A DNA stretch of 64,000 nt, taken from NCBI GenBank assembly GCA_963931925.1, contig OZ007570.1, forward strand, positions 46,083,691 through 46,147,690. Direction: 5' to 3'. The notes below the pieces were generated by a model, which did no database searches, had not been told where the DNA came from, and was given only the letters and a program-made list of their open reading frames with translations. This DNA comes from Onchidella celtica. Lineage: Eukaryota; Mollusca; Gastropoda; Systellommatophora; Onchidiidae. Of this stretch, positions 23,147 through 60,300 are shown piece by piece (the stretch's first letter is position 1; each line of letters begins with the position of its first letter). The position numbers and the translations under genes are program-made.

Positions 23147-23547
23147 TTCACTGCTGATACAATGACTGTATCTTGTTCAGACAACATACCAACACATCAA
23201 CCACTTGGTGTTCACAGCTCGTCATTCAAGACTCAGCAACTTGATAACGCTGTGCATTTTTCTGCAGACAAGTGACGCTAGACTCGCCTGCAAAGACATC
23301 TTTTAAACTGTCAAACCGCCGCCAGTCTCATGTTTTGCTTAAAATATGGTTTATGTCATTGGGGATGTTTAAAACTCTGTTTTGAAATTGAGAAGTGTTG
23401 GAAACATTTTACGCCCTTTCCCCTCGGAGACTCTTTTGATGTCATTTCCAGGCGCAGTCAACGAACGGAGCAAGGGAGGTTATTGGGAACAAGCAGGAAC
23501 TACGGCACGGTACAGACATGGAGACCTCTAGTTCCACGTCGGCAATA

Positions 23548-23599
23548 CATCATCATCATCATAATTGTCATAATCGTCATCATCATCATCATCATCATC
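23548..23599. repeat. ATC microsatellite
   Basis: A CAT/ATC trinucleotide run interrupted once by ATAATTGTCATAATCG. Confidence 0.9.
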
Positions 23600-25245
23600 C
23601 TTAACATACAGGGCAAGCGTAACAACATGCTACATTTTCAAATCTCTTGTTAAGTACTGAAAGATGAAGATGATGCGTCTATAATGGTTGCCTCCCTCGC
23701 TGTGCTTTTGACAGTCAAGATTTGTAGACTTAACCCCAACGCGGATTGTTAATTTATAAATTAAATATCTGTGCTGTTTTTTTTTTTATTGCGCTAGTTT
23801 TAACTTCTGGCTTAAGCAATCTAAAAATTCTCTTCTTAAATGAATTTTAGCAAATCCAGCAATTAGCAGTTAGTGTCATTGTTTCAAATAGCACCAGATC
23901 TAAGGCAAATTTGATATTCTTTCATCTCCACAATCGCAGCAGATTTATAACCGTATAATACTTACAATTTTCTGCTGGATTTTCAAGAAGCAATTCATGA
24001 GTTCTTAAGTCCACATCACAGTTGAATTTTTGTTTTTTTTACTTACATAATCGTAGTTCATAATGTTTAAAAATAAATTGCTACCACCACACATCTATAT
24101 GAAGATTTAGAAGTGACCTCGGGTCATTTTATTATTTATGAGTAGCTTTTCTTAGGTTCTAGAGGGTTTCTTATCATTTAGAAATTTGCACTAAAAGCTC
24201 CTTGGTAAGTCCTACCCTTGCCCATGGAAATGGAAATACTTCACACTGAATTTTTTAACACAATATTATCCAGATTTTGTGAAGCAATCCTCCAGAATTA
24301 AGAATGTAATAAATCTAACCCGTCCTACCAAGCAGAAACAACAACCATTTTTAAAAAATCCATTAAAACTACATAAACTACTGGATTCAAACTCAACATC
24401 ACAAAAGCGAGCTTCAGAGCCTCAGCCAGAGCAGTCCTTCTCTCAATATCCTACAGAATAATTAATAACTCGTTTGCTGCTGCTGCCGAAATGAGGTCAA
24501 GTCAAAATGTGGGCAAAAAGAAAAAGCTGTATGTAACAAAACTTCGCTTAAGAAATAAAATACCCAAACGATAAATACCCGCATTTGTTAAACATTCCAC
24601 GATTTTTTAATTTGTTTCACTTTCTTTCCTGTTACATTTTTTTCCTCGAAGAAAGGCGATTTGTCTTTCCTGTTCCTTAGCGTTTTATTGTATCGTTTCT
24701 GTATTATTTCTTATGCCAGGCTTTGCTACATACAATTTTTTTTCTTTTTGCCACATTTTGTCTTTGCTTCAAGCGTTGCTGCGACCACACAGATTTCCTC
24801 TGGTTTTTATACTTTGTCCAGTTGAAAAGAACATGGTGATATCACCCAATACCGGGTTTTTTGTACAGGAATCTCCAGGTCTGGCGAAGAAATACAATGT
24901 CTGGCGGCATTTCAGACGAACTCATGAGAACATAAGTCACACATCGTACAGACCTGTAAATCACCTCCTTCACGCGCCGCCCATGCTCATCGTCATGCCA
25001 TTTTGGATGATGCGGTAAAACAATTTTACTATTTGGTGCGATCCCATGTTAGGTAATGAGTTAGACTTTTCGATACTGGTGTAAAGGGCCGAATTTAATC
25101 CAAGAAAGGGATAAAGACAGCTAGATGATAAAAACGTCAAGAAATAAAGCGAGGGTTGTCAGCCTGAATGTGTTTATGTCCCATGTTATTCGGTGCTCTT
25201 AATATGCCTGTAGATATCCAAGACATGAGGTGTGTGATTTTGTTT
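23600..25245. other. Unassigned sequence; one short family J copy
   Basis: Segment 24,500-24,580 (GGCAAAAAGAAAAAGCTGTA, then TTAAGAAATAA) resembles 42,220-42,310 and 50,545-50,640, a short dispersed repeat here called family J. Frames at 24,279-24,461 and 24,713-25,018 are unrecognised. Confidence 0.45.
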
Positions 25246-25615
25246 CTTAAACCCAGGGCCGGATTTAGACGAAGAGAGGCCCTAGGCTTTGCTAGCTAGC
25301 TGTGAGGCCCCTCCCAATCCCCCACCTTCACGCCTAGAGAAAGGTGCAAGTGTTTTAAATAATTTGAGTACCGCCAATGATGATGATAGGCCGGTGTTTA
25401 AAATACCTCAATTCCTTCTTGAAAGGACATGAGCTGGGAAAAGTACAAAAGATTTGTTCAGAAACTACAGTGCATTGTAACATCGCGTGTAAGAAAAGGC
25501 AACGCGTGTCAGAATGTTCATAGGTGGCGAGCCCCCCCCCCCCCCCACCCCGAGATTTTGAGGCCCTAGGCTTCAGTCTACCTAAGCTAATGGTAAACCC
25601 GACACTGCTTAAACC
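25246..25615. mobile_element. hAT-type MITE, copy 2, with perfect 8-bp target duplication
   Basis: The element is 25,254-25,607 (354 bp). The same octamer CTTAAACC flanks it at 25,246-25,253 and 25,608-25,615. The left terminus CAGGGCCGGATTTA and the reverse-complemented right terminus CAGTGTCGGGTTTA form an inverted repeat. Both sides then carry GGCCCTAGGC. The exact duplication makes this the best-defined DNA transposon in the window. It has no reading frame for a transposase. Confidence 0.9.
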
Positions 25616-25843
25616 AATACAAACTATTCATGTGACCAGGTTGAAGTTATTGAATTATGTGAATAATTTTTATTTTCATTAAGTTTACAAATTTCAAACT
25701 CGTTTTTCTCAACTGACAATTTTGGACATAACATATTCTGGTTGCCAACCCTCGAAAGACATTACGCCCTGTCAATTGTCATGAATGGTTCAAGATCAAA
25801 ATCATTTCATGGTTGGAGTAATATAATGTGGAGCCCCGCCCCC

Positions 25844-25866
25844 TACACACACACACACACACACAT
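25844..25866. repeat. Short CA microsatellite
   Basis: An ACACAC run of about ten dinucleotides. Confidence 0.9.
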
Positions 25867-26117
25867 CCAAATAAAATTCTCCATCCCACACTCCGTCACA
25901 AGAGTTATACAAAGGTGGGAGAAACATCTTGAAATCAATATTTTCTTTTATTCGTGAAGGTTTTTTTTAAACTGTCAGTTGTGACATAATAATTACATAT
26001 TTGATTCATCTGTACACATACAACTTTGAATTCAATAAAATATTCAAGGTCATAAATTTACTGGAATTAAGGCACATTGTTAATTGATTCGACGGTGGCT
26101 CGACAGAATTCAGATTA

Positions 26118-26483
26118 ATGATGATCACGATAATGATGATAATAGGCATGGTAATGATGATCTTGATGATGATGATGATGATAGTAGGTACGGCGATGAT
26201 AATGATGATGATGATGATAATGATGGTGATTATGAAGATGGTGGTGGTGGTGGTGACGATGATGATGGCGATGATGGTGGTGGCGATGATGATGATGATG
26301 GCGATGATGGTAACATCGCGTGTAAGAAAAGGCGGTGATGATGATGATAATAATGGAGATGAAAAAATGATATCATGACGATGATCATGATGATGCTGAT
26401 GATGGCGGAAAATAAGAAGAAATGATAATACTGATGATGATAATGATGATGGTGATGATGATGATGATGATGATGACAATGAC
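26118..26483. repeat. Imperfect GAT/ATG trinucleotide array
   Basis: About 365 bp dominated by GATGAT with GGTGGT and GCGATG variants. The 84-169 codon frames on both strands here are poly-Asp, poly-Met or poly-Ile/His products of the repeat. A 24-bp non-repeat island at 26,310-26,333 interrupts it and is identical to part of the hAT MITE at 25,477-25,500. Confidence 0.97.
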
Positions 26484-27002
26484 AAAGAGGACATAAAAGC
26501 CAATAACCGAGACATACATCATATATTACCATTATCTTCAAGAGTCAAGTATGGTGATAATCTATAGCATTTTTGACAACCACAAAAGAATTACGTCCAC
26601 ATTTGAATGATCTCAACAAAATGTGTTCTGTAGACTCCTATAAATGTCATATATTAATATATGTGATAGAGAAGATTATCTCGTAAAATGTACCATATTT
26701 ACCCAACTCACGGGGTCTTTTTTTGAAATTCATTACTTTTTTTTTTTTTTTGAAATAATGAAAGTTAATGAAAATTCCTATTTTAAAAAAAACAAAACAA
26801 AAACTAAATGTTGTAAATTTTTTTTAATATTCAGATAGTAAAAAATAATAATAACAGGTTTGTTTTTTTTTTACCAAATCACAGATTGTGTGCAAATAAT
26901 CGAATGTAAAAAAATCAAGAATCAGAATAGAAAAAAAGAGAGAAATTCAAGTATGGAAAAGACTCTGAATAGATGTATTTGCCTATAGTTAATGGCTATA
27001 GT

Positions 27003-27103
27003 TAAGGGACTGTGATATTTTTTACACAGAAAGCTATAGATGAACAGTGAACGCAACTCTTTATTTTCTCTATTCCCCTTTGTAATTAGACTACTGCCCC
27101 GTA
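27003..27103 (-). mobile_element. TA-flanked ~96-bp MITE family K, copy 1
   Basis: The element at 27,005-27,101 has TA on each side. It matches the reverse complement of 44,423-44,518, including CAGAAAGCT, CAACTCT, TATTTTCTCTATT and a CTACTG-CCCCGTAACAAC end. The terminal inverted repeat is decayed in this copy. Confidence 0.75.
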
Positions 27104-28419
27104 ACAACAGCCAACACTTAGATAATAGAGAATGCTTAGTTAGCCATCCATCTTTTTATTGAATTAAACTGAACTTCGTTATTGTCAACCAAGGTATCAA
27201 TACTTCAAGGAATTCAGAAAGTATCAAGTACTTAAGATTAAGATTAAAAAAAAAAAGTAAAAATACAGTGGATGATTAAAATGATTAAATGTTATTGATT
27301 TACTGTTGTTCTTTTGCCTGACGACAATTTCACTCCCACCCCCCCCCCCCTCCCTCCCCCAGGCCAACCTAACCACCCCCAGCTCTGCCTTGCCGTGCCA
27401 TAAATAAAATAGACAATTAATCCATGAATACTCAAACAGAAGTTTAAAAAGCCATACATATTGAACGGCAAATTAAATCTATAAATAAGCTGGCTAATGC
27501 CCGTCCGTCCTCACGTAAATAAAGGAGCTGTGGGACAGAGGAAGACCTTTTGTTTATTTATTTATTTTGTATCATTATAATGTGATTGGTAATCCAATAA
27601 TAGGTGTCCACTTTTGTTGAAAATGTGCATAATATTTGTTCCCCAGTGTTTTTTCTGTTTATTTAGTTAAGATTGGACGGATTTGAACTGAAATATTTTA
27701 CAGAAGAACTTGCATTTTTGCAGTGTCTGTCTTTGTGATTTTATCTCTAAGGGCTGGGCATTCGTTTCCCAACTGTTAAGAAATGCAATGTTTCAAGAAG
27801 TTAAAATAGGAAGAACAAAAAAATATATATAAATATTACTTTGGCGACGAATAATTTGATGAACAGAAAACAAACACAAACAATAAAGGTCGCGAGGAAA
27901 AGTCGTCGTGATAACAGATATAAAATGATAATTGACAACTACAATAAGTATAAGTAGGATAATTATTTTTATAAAAAGTATGGAAGACTAAATGATTGAA
28001 AAATAAACATAAACATTTTAAGTTGATAATCATGAAAAAAACGTCGACGTTACCGACAACTTCGGTGTTTTTACTTTTAATAAATTATTATTTCAACAGA
28101 GACAGAGAATCGGAATCTTAGCACCTTTGTCAAAACAAAATGAGGCAGTGATAATGTGTTATGGAAGACATGATATGAAAGATCAAATGCAATTATACAA
28201 GACTAATCAAAGTAATGAGATTAATCCATTAGTCGGGCAAATCTCAATAAAATTTATGCTCAAAACTTAATCCTCATTGCAACACCTGCGTACGAATAGA
28301 ATCGTTTCTAATTTATTTGTGTCTTTGTCCCAGATCCAGCGCCGATAGAATGGCAAAACCTTTAAAATCCACAAGGATCCACATAGGAGTCATCATGAAA
28401 GCAGTGTCGGGTCTCCCCA
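27104..28419. other. Unassigned AT-rich sequence
   Basis: A C-rich tract lies at about 27,334-27,376. No gene or repeat family was recognised. Confidence 0.4.
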
Positions 28420-28575
28420 AAACTGCGGGTGGTATATGGGCGCGTCTAGTGGGGTTTCGTTTCGTCCTATCGTTCTGCTATATTCTGCCTGTCGTCTTGT
28501 TTTTTTTCCCAACACAAAGTGACGGATATTGTGTCGTTCTGCTTTCTCCAAACTCAAACTCTCCCAAACTTCCAA
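28420..28575 (-). mobile_element. Interspersed repeat family D, copy 3 (reverse)
   Basis: Its reverse complement aligns with 11,770-11,905: GAGTTTGAGTTTGGAGAAAG, then CGTCACTTTGTGTTGGGA, GGCAGAATATAGCAGAA, GATAGGAC and CCCCACTAGACGCGCCC. The frames at 28,317-28,613 and 28,393-28,575 fall in or overlap this repeat. Confidence 0.75.
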
Positions 28576-30622
28576 ATTGTAGAAGTTCAGAAAAAATACT
28601 GCATAAAGTCTAGCCGTCCAGCAAGAATTAAATATTTAATAGCCCAACAACAATTCATTAAGAAGAGGGATGCACGTTCTTCTCTCTCCCATAGAATATG
28701 TCAACAATACATTTTGGCAGCTGCGCTTTATCGCGGCCGAAAACATGCATGTTGTCAGAAATTCACCTTGGAAATGGCCCTTGCTGGTTTATCTGTTTCT
28801 GAGGTGATGATTTCCTAATTTTATTCGCTGGGGAGATTCTTGGGGAGATTTCGAGGAGAAAATAGCGTTGTCCTTGAAATGGCTGTGCCGATATCTATTC
28901 CTTCACATGACTCGGCCATAGGAGAAGCCGCCGATAGATATACAGGGTGTCTCAAAAAATGTGTACACATTTTGATTATTTATTAAAAATAACGTCATTT
29001 AAGATACAACCAGAATTTATAATTCAAATAAAAGAGTACAGATGTGTAAGTACCATGGAGGACGTCGGCGTTGATTACCATTCGGGTTTGGGTTTCACGC
29101 CGTGTCAGCTCGATCTTGCGCCTAACACCCACTGTTCGCTGGCGAGAAGTCCCACAGCTAATATTTGAATGTCACTCTTTAAATATAAACAAGATCAGGG
29201 CCGACGACAGCTGAAACCTTTACAATTTGCTGGTATCAGATCTGGAGTAATTGTAAGTGAACTTCCCAATCTAAATCTGGCTATAAGAATACAGATGCCT
29301 TCGACACACTGTGATTTATGGGGGCCCTTCATTTGGATGTTAACACACTGTGGCTCTGGTATAACTATCTCGAGAGAGATTGATGATGTCTATGTGTATT
29401 TGGTAAAGTTTCTTGGTGCTGATGGGCTCGACCAGGCTCTGTGAGTGTCAGGACTGACGTGGAATACAGTTATCGTCAAAACAAGTAGTTATCGTCTGTC
29501 TTCAGAGTAACCATTTCACGACACACTCAGCTGAGCCGTTGCTGATGAACAACATCTGGCTCAAAGACATTAGTCATTGCGTCTTAATTATCTCAAGATG
29601 TTGCCCCGGGATCGGTGTCATGTCACCCTGAAGACCCATCACATCTTGGACACATTAATATGACGGTCTTGGAAAACGTGTGAGAAGTTCTTTATCCAAA
29701 ACACAAGGAAGCTGGCGGCCTACGTCACCAATAATGTTCTTTTTTAGCTTGCTGCAAAGGAAGATCTAACCCTGCAAAAGGACAAGAATGACACATTCTT
29801 AACACGGCTGATCGACATACTAATCTTAATAAAATTTCCTATATTATCATTTACACAGGGAATTACGTACTAAGTGACCCAGAGGTTTCTTCGTATTTTC
29901 TTTCAGTTTTTATACGGTTTTCTTGTTGTTTATTACTTTCCTAGAGCGTTTTTCAAAATACAATTTTTCAGTATTTCTACATTGTTGTTGTTTTTTTAAT
30001 GGGGGGGGGGGGGGGGAGGTGTCACCTTAAAACGTTTTTTAAACAATTTTTTCACGCTATAGTCAAAATAAAATGGTCAGCACGAAACTACTGCAATATT
30101 TGAAATCTGGACAATGTGAATGTGCAAATACTGAAAAGAGGTCCATCAAGGTTCAGTTTTAAAAAAAGCAATTTTCATTTGTAACACTTGATAATAGAAA
30201 ATCTAATGATGAAGATGATAACAGAACTTATAAAACTACATAACGTACAAATGCAAATCACTGTCCCGAAAAGTCTAAAGATACATAACTGTGAACAATA
30301 GATATGGTCTGATCTACCAGTTTTCTGTTCACAGGGTATACAGAGTTCGAACACACGAAATAATGACCTTAACCTCAGACAGAATTAACAGAAATTAATT
30401 GTAAGACCTTATATATCTTATACCTCTACAATGACATGGATAGACAGATTTTCAGACAAGCAGACAGAGAGACAAATAGACGAACGGACGGAAGGATAGG
30501 CAGTCATACAGGCAAAATTGATCTTGGACATAGCCTGTTTGCATGATTTGCTTTTACTTGTGTTTTCAAGTACAAACTGTTCAAAATGAATGCTAAACAA
30601 TCATGACAAGACGAGAATTTAC
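28576..30622. other. Sequence 3' of the last recognised vestigial exon
   Basis: By orientation this is downstream of exon 4 of the vestigial-like gene and should hold intron or the missing terminal exon, but no convincing exon was found. A transposon-end-like CAGGGTGTCTCAAAAA lies at 28,943 and a G16 run at 30,001-30,016. The frames at 28,947-29,168 and 29,169-29,444 are unrecognised. Confidence 0.4.
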
Positions 30623-56669
<26,047 letters not shown>

Positions 56670-57480
56670 ATCTGCTGCTAGCTATAGTGCTGTTATGCCA
56701 CGCAAGGTGCTGGGGTGCCGAAGGTCTAGCGGTTTTGGAGTCAGTCGCACGTTTGCATAATTCTACTCCTTCATGCCAAGCGTTTCTGTCTCTGGGGCGG
56801 GCTTGATACATAGCATCCTTCCAATACCAGAAGCTCGCTACCGCCTCGAGTCTGCCATTCCAGAACTCCTGGAACTTGTGTCTGGTACCGCCCACAGCCA
56901 GGGCTGCGTCTTCTCTACCTGAGCAACCCAGCGTGAATCCTGGCCAATCAGAGGCCGCGTCTTACCTTTCACTGCGATTCTGCTGGCACGTGCTATGAAT
57001 GTGAGCTGATCTGTCAAGCATACATCACCCCAGGCTTTGGATCGATTGTGGATTGTTCCCGCTTCCTTTTGATCTCCAGCGAGGGTCTGCCTTAACAAAT
57101 TGTTCCTGCAAACAAAATGGCCCTCGCCCACTGTCTCGATCACCGCTACACTGCCCCCTTAGCCGCTTGCACTGCTCGCTTTCTGCTCGGAAAGTAAATT
57201 GGCTGATCTGAAGTACAAATTTTGACAGGATGAGATCAAAGCTCAAAAGGTATTTTGCCTGTGGCTGGTTTGATTGACATAAACAACAGAGGATGCGTAA
57301 AAAACAAAGGCGGAGTGGAACAACATGGGATACAAAACTAACTTGGAGAAACAGTGAAAAAAAATATCTGGTTGGGACACAAAAGATTAACAGGCAAATG
57401 TGAAATACAAGGGGTGCACGAAATAAATGCTCTATTCTTGCCGACATAATATTGCTAAATTTATACTGTCTTAGAGTTTT
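56670..57480 (-). promoter_or_regulatory. 5' flank and probable promoter region of the vestigial-like gene
   Basis: This stretch is upstream of the start codon and more GC-rich than its surroundings, with several CpGs between about 56,870 and 57,180. A CCAAT motif sits at 56,944-56,948. A TATAAA in the gene's orientation lies at 57,460-57,465. Whether either is used, and where transcription starts, cannot be read from the sequence. Frames here (56,581-57,447, -) show no conserved protein; the 104-codon one overlaps exon 1 in the wrong frame. Confidence 0.35.
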
Positions 57481-58157
57481 CTAAATTTCAACTGTGTATC
57501 TGGGGATGCTCACAGGAACACTTTCTTGCAAGTGTGCAGGTCTAATAAAACACTGATTTTGTACCAACAGCCTACACTCTCACTGAGCGTAATTGTATAA
57601 GTAACAGACCAATCACTCGTATTGCATGCAGCGTTTCCTTCACGTGAGCTGATTACTTTACTCTGAATTAAATCTTGGAAATGCATGGCATGGCGAAGAA
57701 TGAGTTATGTGCGATTTGATTTGTCATGCCCCTCCCTTAAAAAAAAAAAAAAACTTGAAAAGGAACAGTTACAGCCGTTAGTTTATCTTGTAAGCTGTGG
57801 AATCTGAGGAATGCAACATTACACAAATTAGATAATACATTCCAGTTTATTCAGCTAAAAGTAAATAAGTAAATGAAATCTTTTAAAAACAATATTTTGC
57901 CTAACAGTGTTTGTTGAAATTTGTCAAAGATAATGCTGTTAACTGGATTTTGCTTTTGTGAACAAGTATTATGTAATTATGTATTTGGCTGGATATGTAC
58001 AGGTATTCCTTTACCGAATGCTTTAATTGTACAATTCTGATCCTCTAATGGCTCCAGTGTCAATGGGAATGCAGGCCAAATAACCAGGAAGAGAGGCAAT
58101 TGGTATTATTGCATGGCGGAGATCAGCCGCATAAAATAACGTCTGTTTTTCACTCCA
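57481..58157. other. Unassigned AT-rich sequence
   Basis: No gene, RNA or repeat family was recognised apart from an A14 tract near 57,739. Confidence 0.4.
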
Positions 58158-58626
58158 GATGTATTTGTATTTGTATTTGTATTTGTATAACTCTTTAATC
58201 CCATTTGGGAAATTTTGCCTTTGTGCCATTGCACCCCAGTTACAACTGGAGCAGGCACGTCGTCGCCACAGTGCAGCGCCGGTCGGCGTTTTTTTTTTTT
58301 TTTTTTGGTGGTGGGGGGATGAGGGGGAGTGGGTGGTAGGGATGAATTTTATTTAATTTTGCCCGGGCAGCGGCCTGTTCGGCCTGCTCTTTACGATTTC
58401 CAACTGCCAAGGTATCTTTAACGTGCGCAACGTGCACACGGGCCCTCCGAATTTTTTCGTCCTTATCCGAGAAGACTAGGTACTCGATCCTACCCCTCAA
58501 TAGGATGAGGGACATGAAAATATGAGAAAAATCCCAAACTTCCAACATGCCTGCACCGGCCGGGTTTAGAACCCGGGACCCTTGGCATGAGAGGCGAGCA
58601 CCTTGCCTCTAGACCACCTTGTCCCC
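58158..58626 (-). mobile_element. tRNA-derived SINE (~470 bp)
   Basis: Read on the - strand it starts GGGGACAAGGTGGTCTAGAG. A box A-like TGGTCTAGAGGC lies at 58,605-58,616 and a box B-like GGTTCTAAACCC at 58,562-58,573, the internal promoter of RNA polymerase III. A long body follows, then a 3' tail of ATACAA repeats (58,161-58,188). The tRNA-like head, unrelated body and simple-repeat tail are the standard SINE layout. A T17-G run (58,289 onward) interrupts the body. The frames in this region are by-products. Confidence 0.85.
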
Positions 58627-59082
58627 TTGTAACAAGTCTATTCTATTTTGTCAATAGTATTATGCTTATGGAGCATCTAAAATAATTAATAACGACAAAG
58701 TCTATTCCTTCCTTGAAATTGAAAGGAGATGTATTCCTACAAATTAGATCTTACTCTTTCATAGATTACCTTGAGTAGCTTTGTCAAACTCCTTCTTTAC
58801 CGATATCGCCCAGACCTATGTTTTTCAACACCATTCAGTCTCAATCCACAGCAAAGACCCGCTTTTCATGGTCAGTATTTATAAAGTTCTTTTTGCGAAT
58901 GTTTTAGGGCCTGAAATTGCTGATGACATGCGTAATTTAAAATTCACATCCTACTATTTCACCGTAGGCATTTCCACGGGGACAAGAAATCCGTACATAA
59001 CACAGAGGCATTATCTGAAATGAGCATGGAAAAACAATTTTTGACAAAAGTACGGACGTCTTTTATAGCGAAAGGTATGTAA

Positions 59083-59303
59083 GTGGATCTGACGAAATCT
59101 GGACGAATGTGAAAGACCAAATTCCAAGGGGGGAAAAAGCCATTTTCCATTGAAATTGAAGTTTGTTTATAACATGAAAGCGTAGCCATTTTTCTGCATT
59201 CAGTTAAAATATTTTGCTTGAAATCGGCTAAGAAATAGTTTATTTTGATTTTTTAAAGAGGTATGTATTTCACCTTTAGCCCGATTTTGTCAGATCGAGT
59301 CAC
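59083..59303 (+). mobile_element. MITE family H, copy 2 (~221 bp)
   Basis: Matches 47,671-47,910. The left end GTGGATCTGACGAAATCTGG and the right end CCCGATTTTGTCAGATCGAG show inverted CTGACGAAATC / GATTTTGTCAG termini. No coding capacity. Confidence 0.85.
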
Positions 59304-60189
59304 ATATTACGTCTCTCTTCACCACCAACAGCTTCTCTGACAGTTGACTTTCCCCTACACCTCACTGGCGACTTTATTATATTGTTGCTGCAATGACAAG
59401 GCTCGTCCAGTATTGCTGAAATCAAAACCAACTAAAAAAAAAAGGAACAGAACAATACCGTCTGTGTGTATTCTTCATTTCCTCATTGTTTTCTTAAACT
59501 TTAAAGCCCAGGCGAGGTTTGGCCTTGTGGAGACAGCCTGTTCGCCTTCCGTTCACCTCCCCAGTGCCTCTCCATGCCATTCGTCCCTCGCATTTCTTCC
59601 CCAAGCTGGTTTCCTCCTGCCTTCCTTCCTTCTACTAATACCATTGATAGGTCGATGGATCAGTGAAGGGCAAATGACATTTTTGAAGACAAGTTCCTCC
59701 AACAATGATGCAAAGAAAAAACACGTTGATTCTTTTACAGTAACGCACGATGAAATAGGAAATGATTGTTACTCAATTTACATTATTTTTTAACCATCAA
59801 ATCTCTTTCCAACTGATACGTCAATGAATCTGTTATTTTGGTTTTGTTTGCCAAGACAGTGACTGTACCAAAACTGTCGGGTTTTTTTTTTTTTTAAAGG
59901 GGGTCGGTCTATTTTGTTACGATTAGAGACATGATTCAGATGTTAGTACTATAGCATAATATGAAGTTTCCTTATCGTGCTGTCAGTCTGTGACTGAAGA
60001 ACCCGACCAGAATAACTACATGTACATATATTTGGATTCAGAATATCCATGTAATTTTAGGCGACTCTGCTAAAAAAAAAGTACAATCATGAATCATGTA
60101 AACTAACGTCATTCGGGCTAGATGTGAGAGCAAATGTCGGCATTATTGTTTGTTGTTTTGTTTTCATAGAGGTTTTGCCTCCTTCTTCA
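59304..60189. other. Unassigned sequence, no gene recognised
   Basis: The 149-codon frame at 59,344-59,793 (+) has no recognisable domain and a mixed composition. Confidence 0.4.
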
Positions 60190-60300
60190 GCACAATGAGA
60201 CTACATGTATATCCCAAAGGAAGCTTAGTTCGAATCCGAGTCCTCTCGCACGCAGGTCAGTTGTTCTAACCACTGGACCACTGCACAGGTCTAGGTCAAC
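60190..60300 (-). mobile_element. tRNA-like sequence (SINE head or tRNA pseudogene)
   Basis: On the - strand, TGGTCCAGTGGT (60,269-60,280) fits box A and GGATTCGAACT (60,227-60,237) fits box B with normal tRNA spacing of about 32 bp. I cannot form a clean acceptor stem, so it is more likely a SINE head or pseudogene than a working tRNA. Confidence 0.6.

Noticed and set aside
25590..25640. A Tyr-Trp-Phe tripeptide on the - strand as a possible end of the vestigial protein
   Set aside because: It is followed by Lys rather than a stop and lies on the target duplication and right end of the hAT MITE.
26006..26541. Frames of 84-169 codons rich in Asp, Met, Ile, His or Ser on both strands
   Set aside because: They are translations of the GAT/ATG trinucleotide array and appear in several frames at once.
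60190..60300. Functional tRNA gene
   Set aside because: Box A and box B are present but I could not pair a full acceptor stem and anticodon arm; a SINE head or pseudogene fits better.
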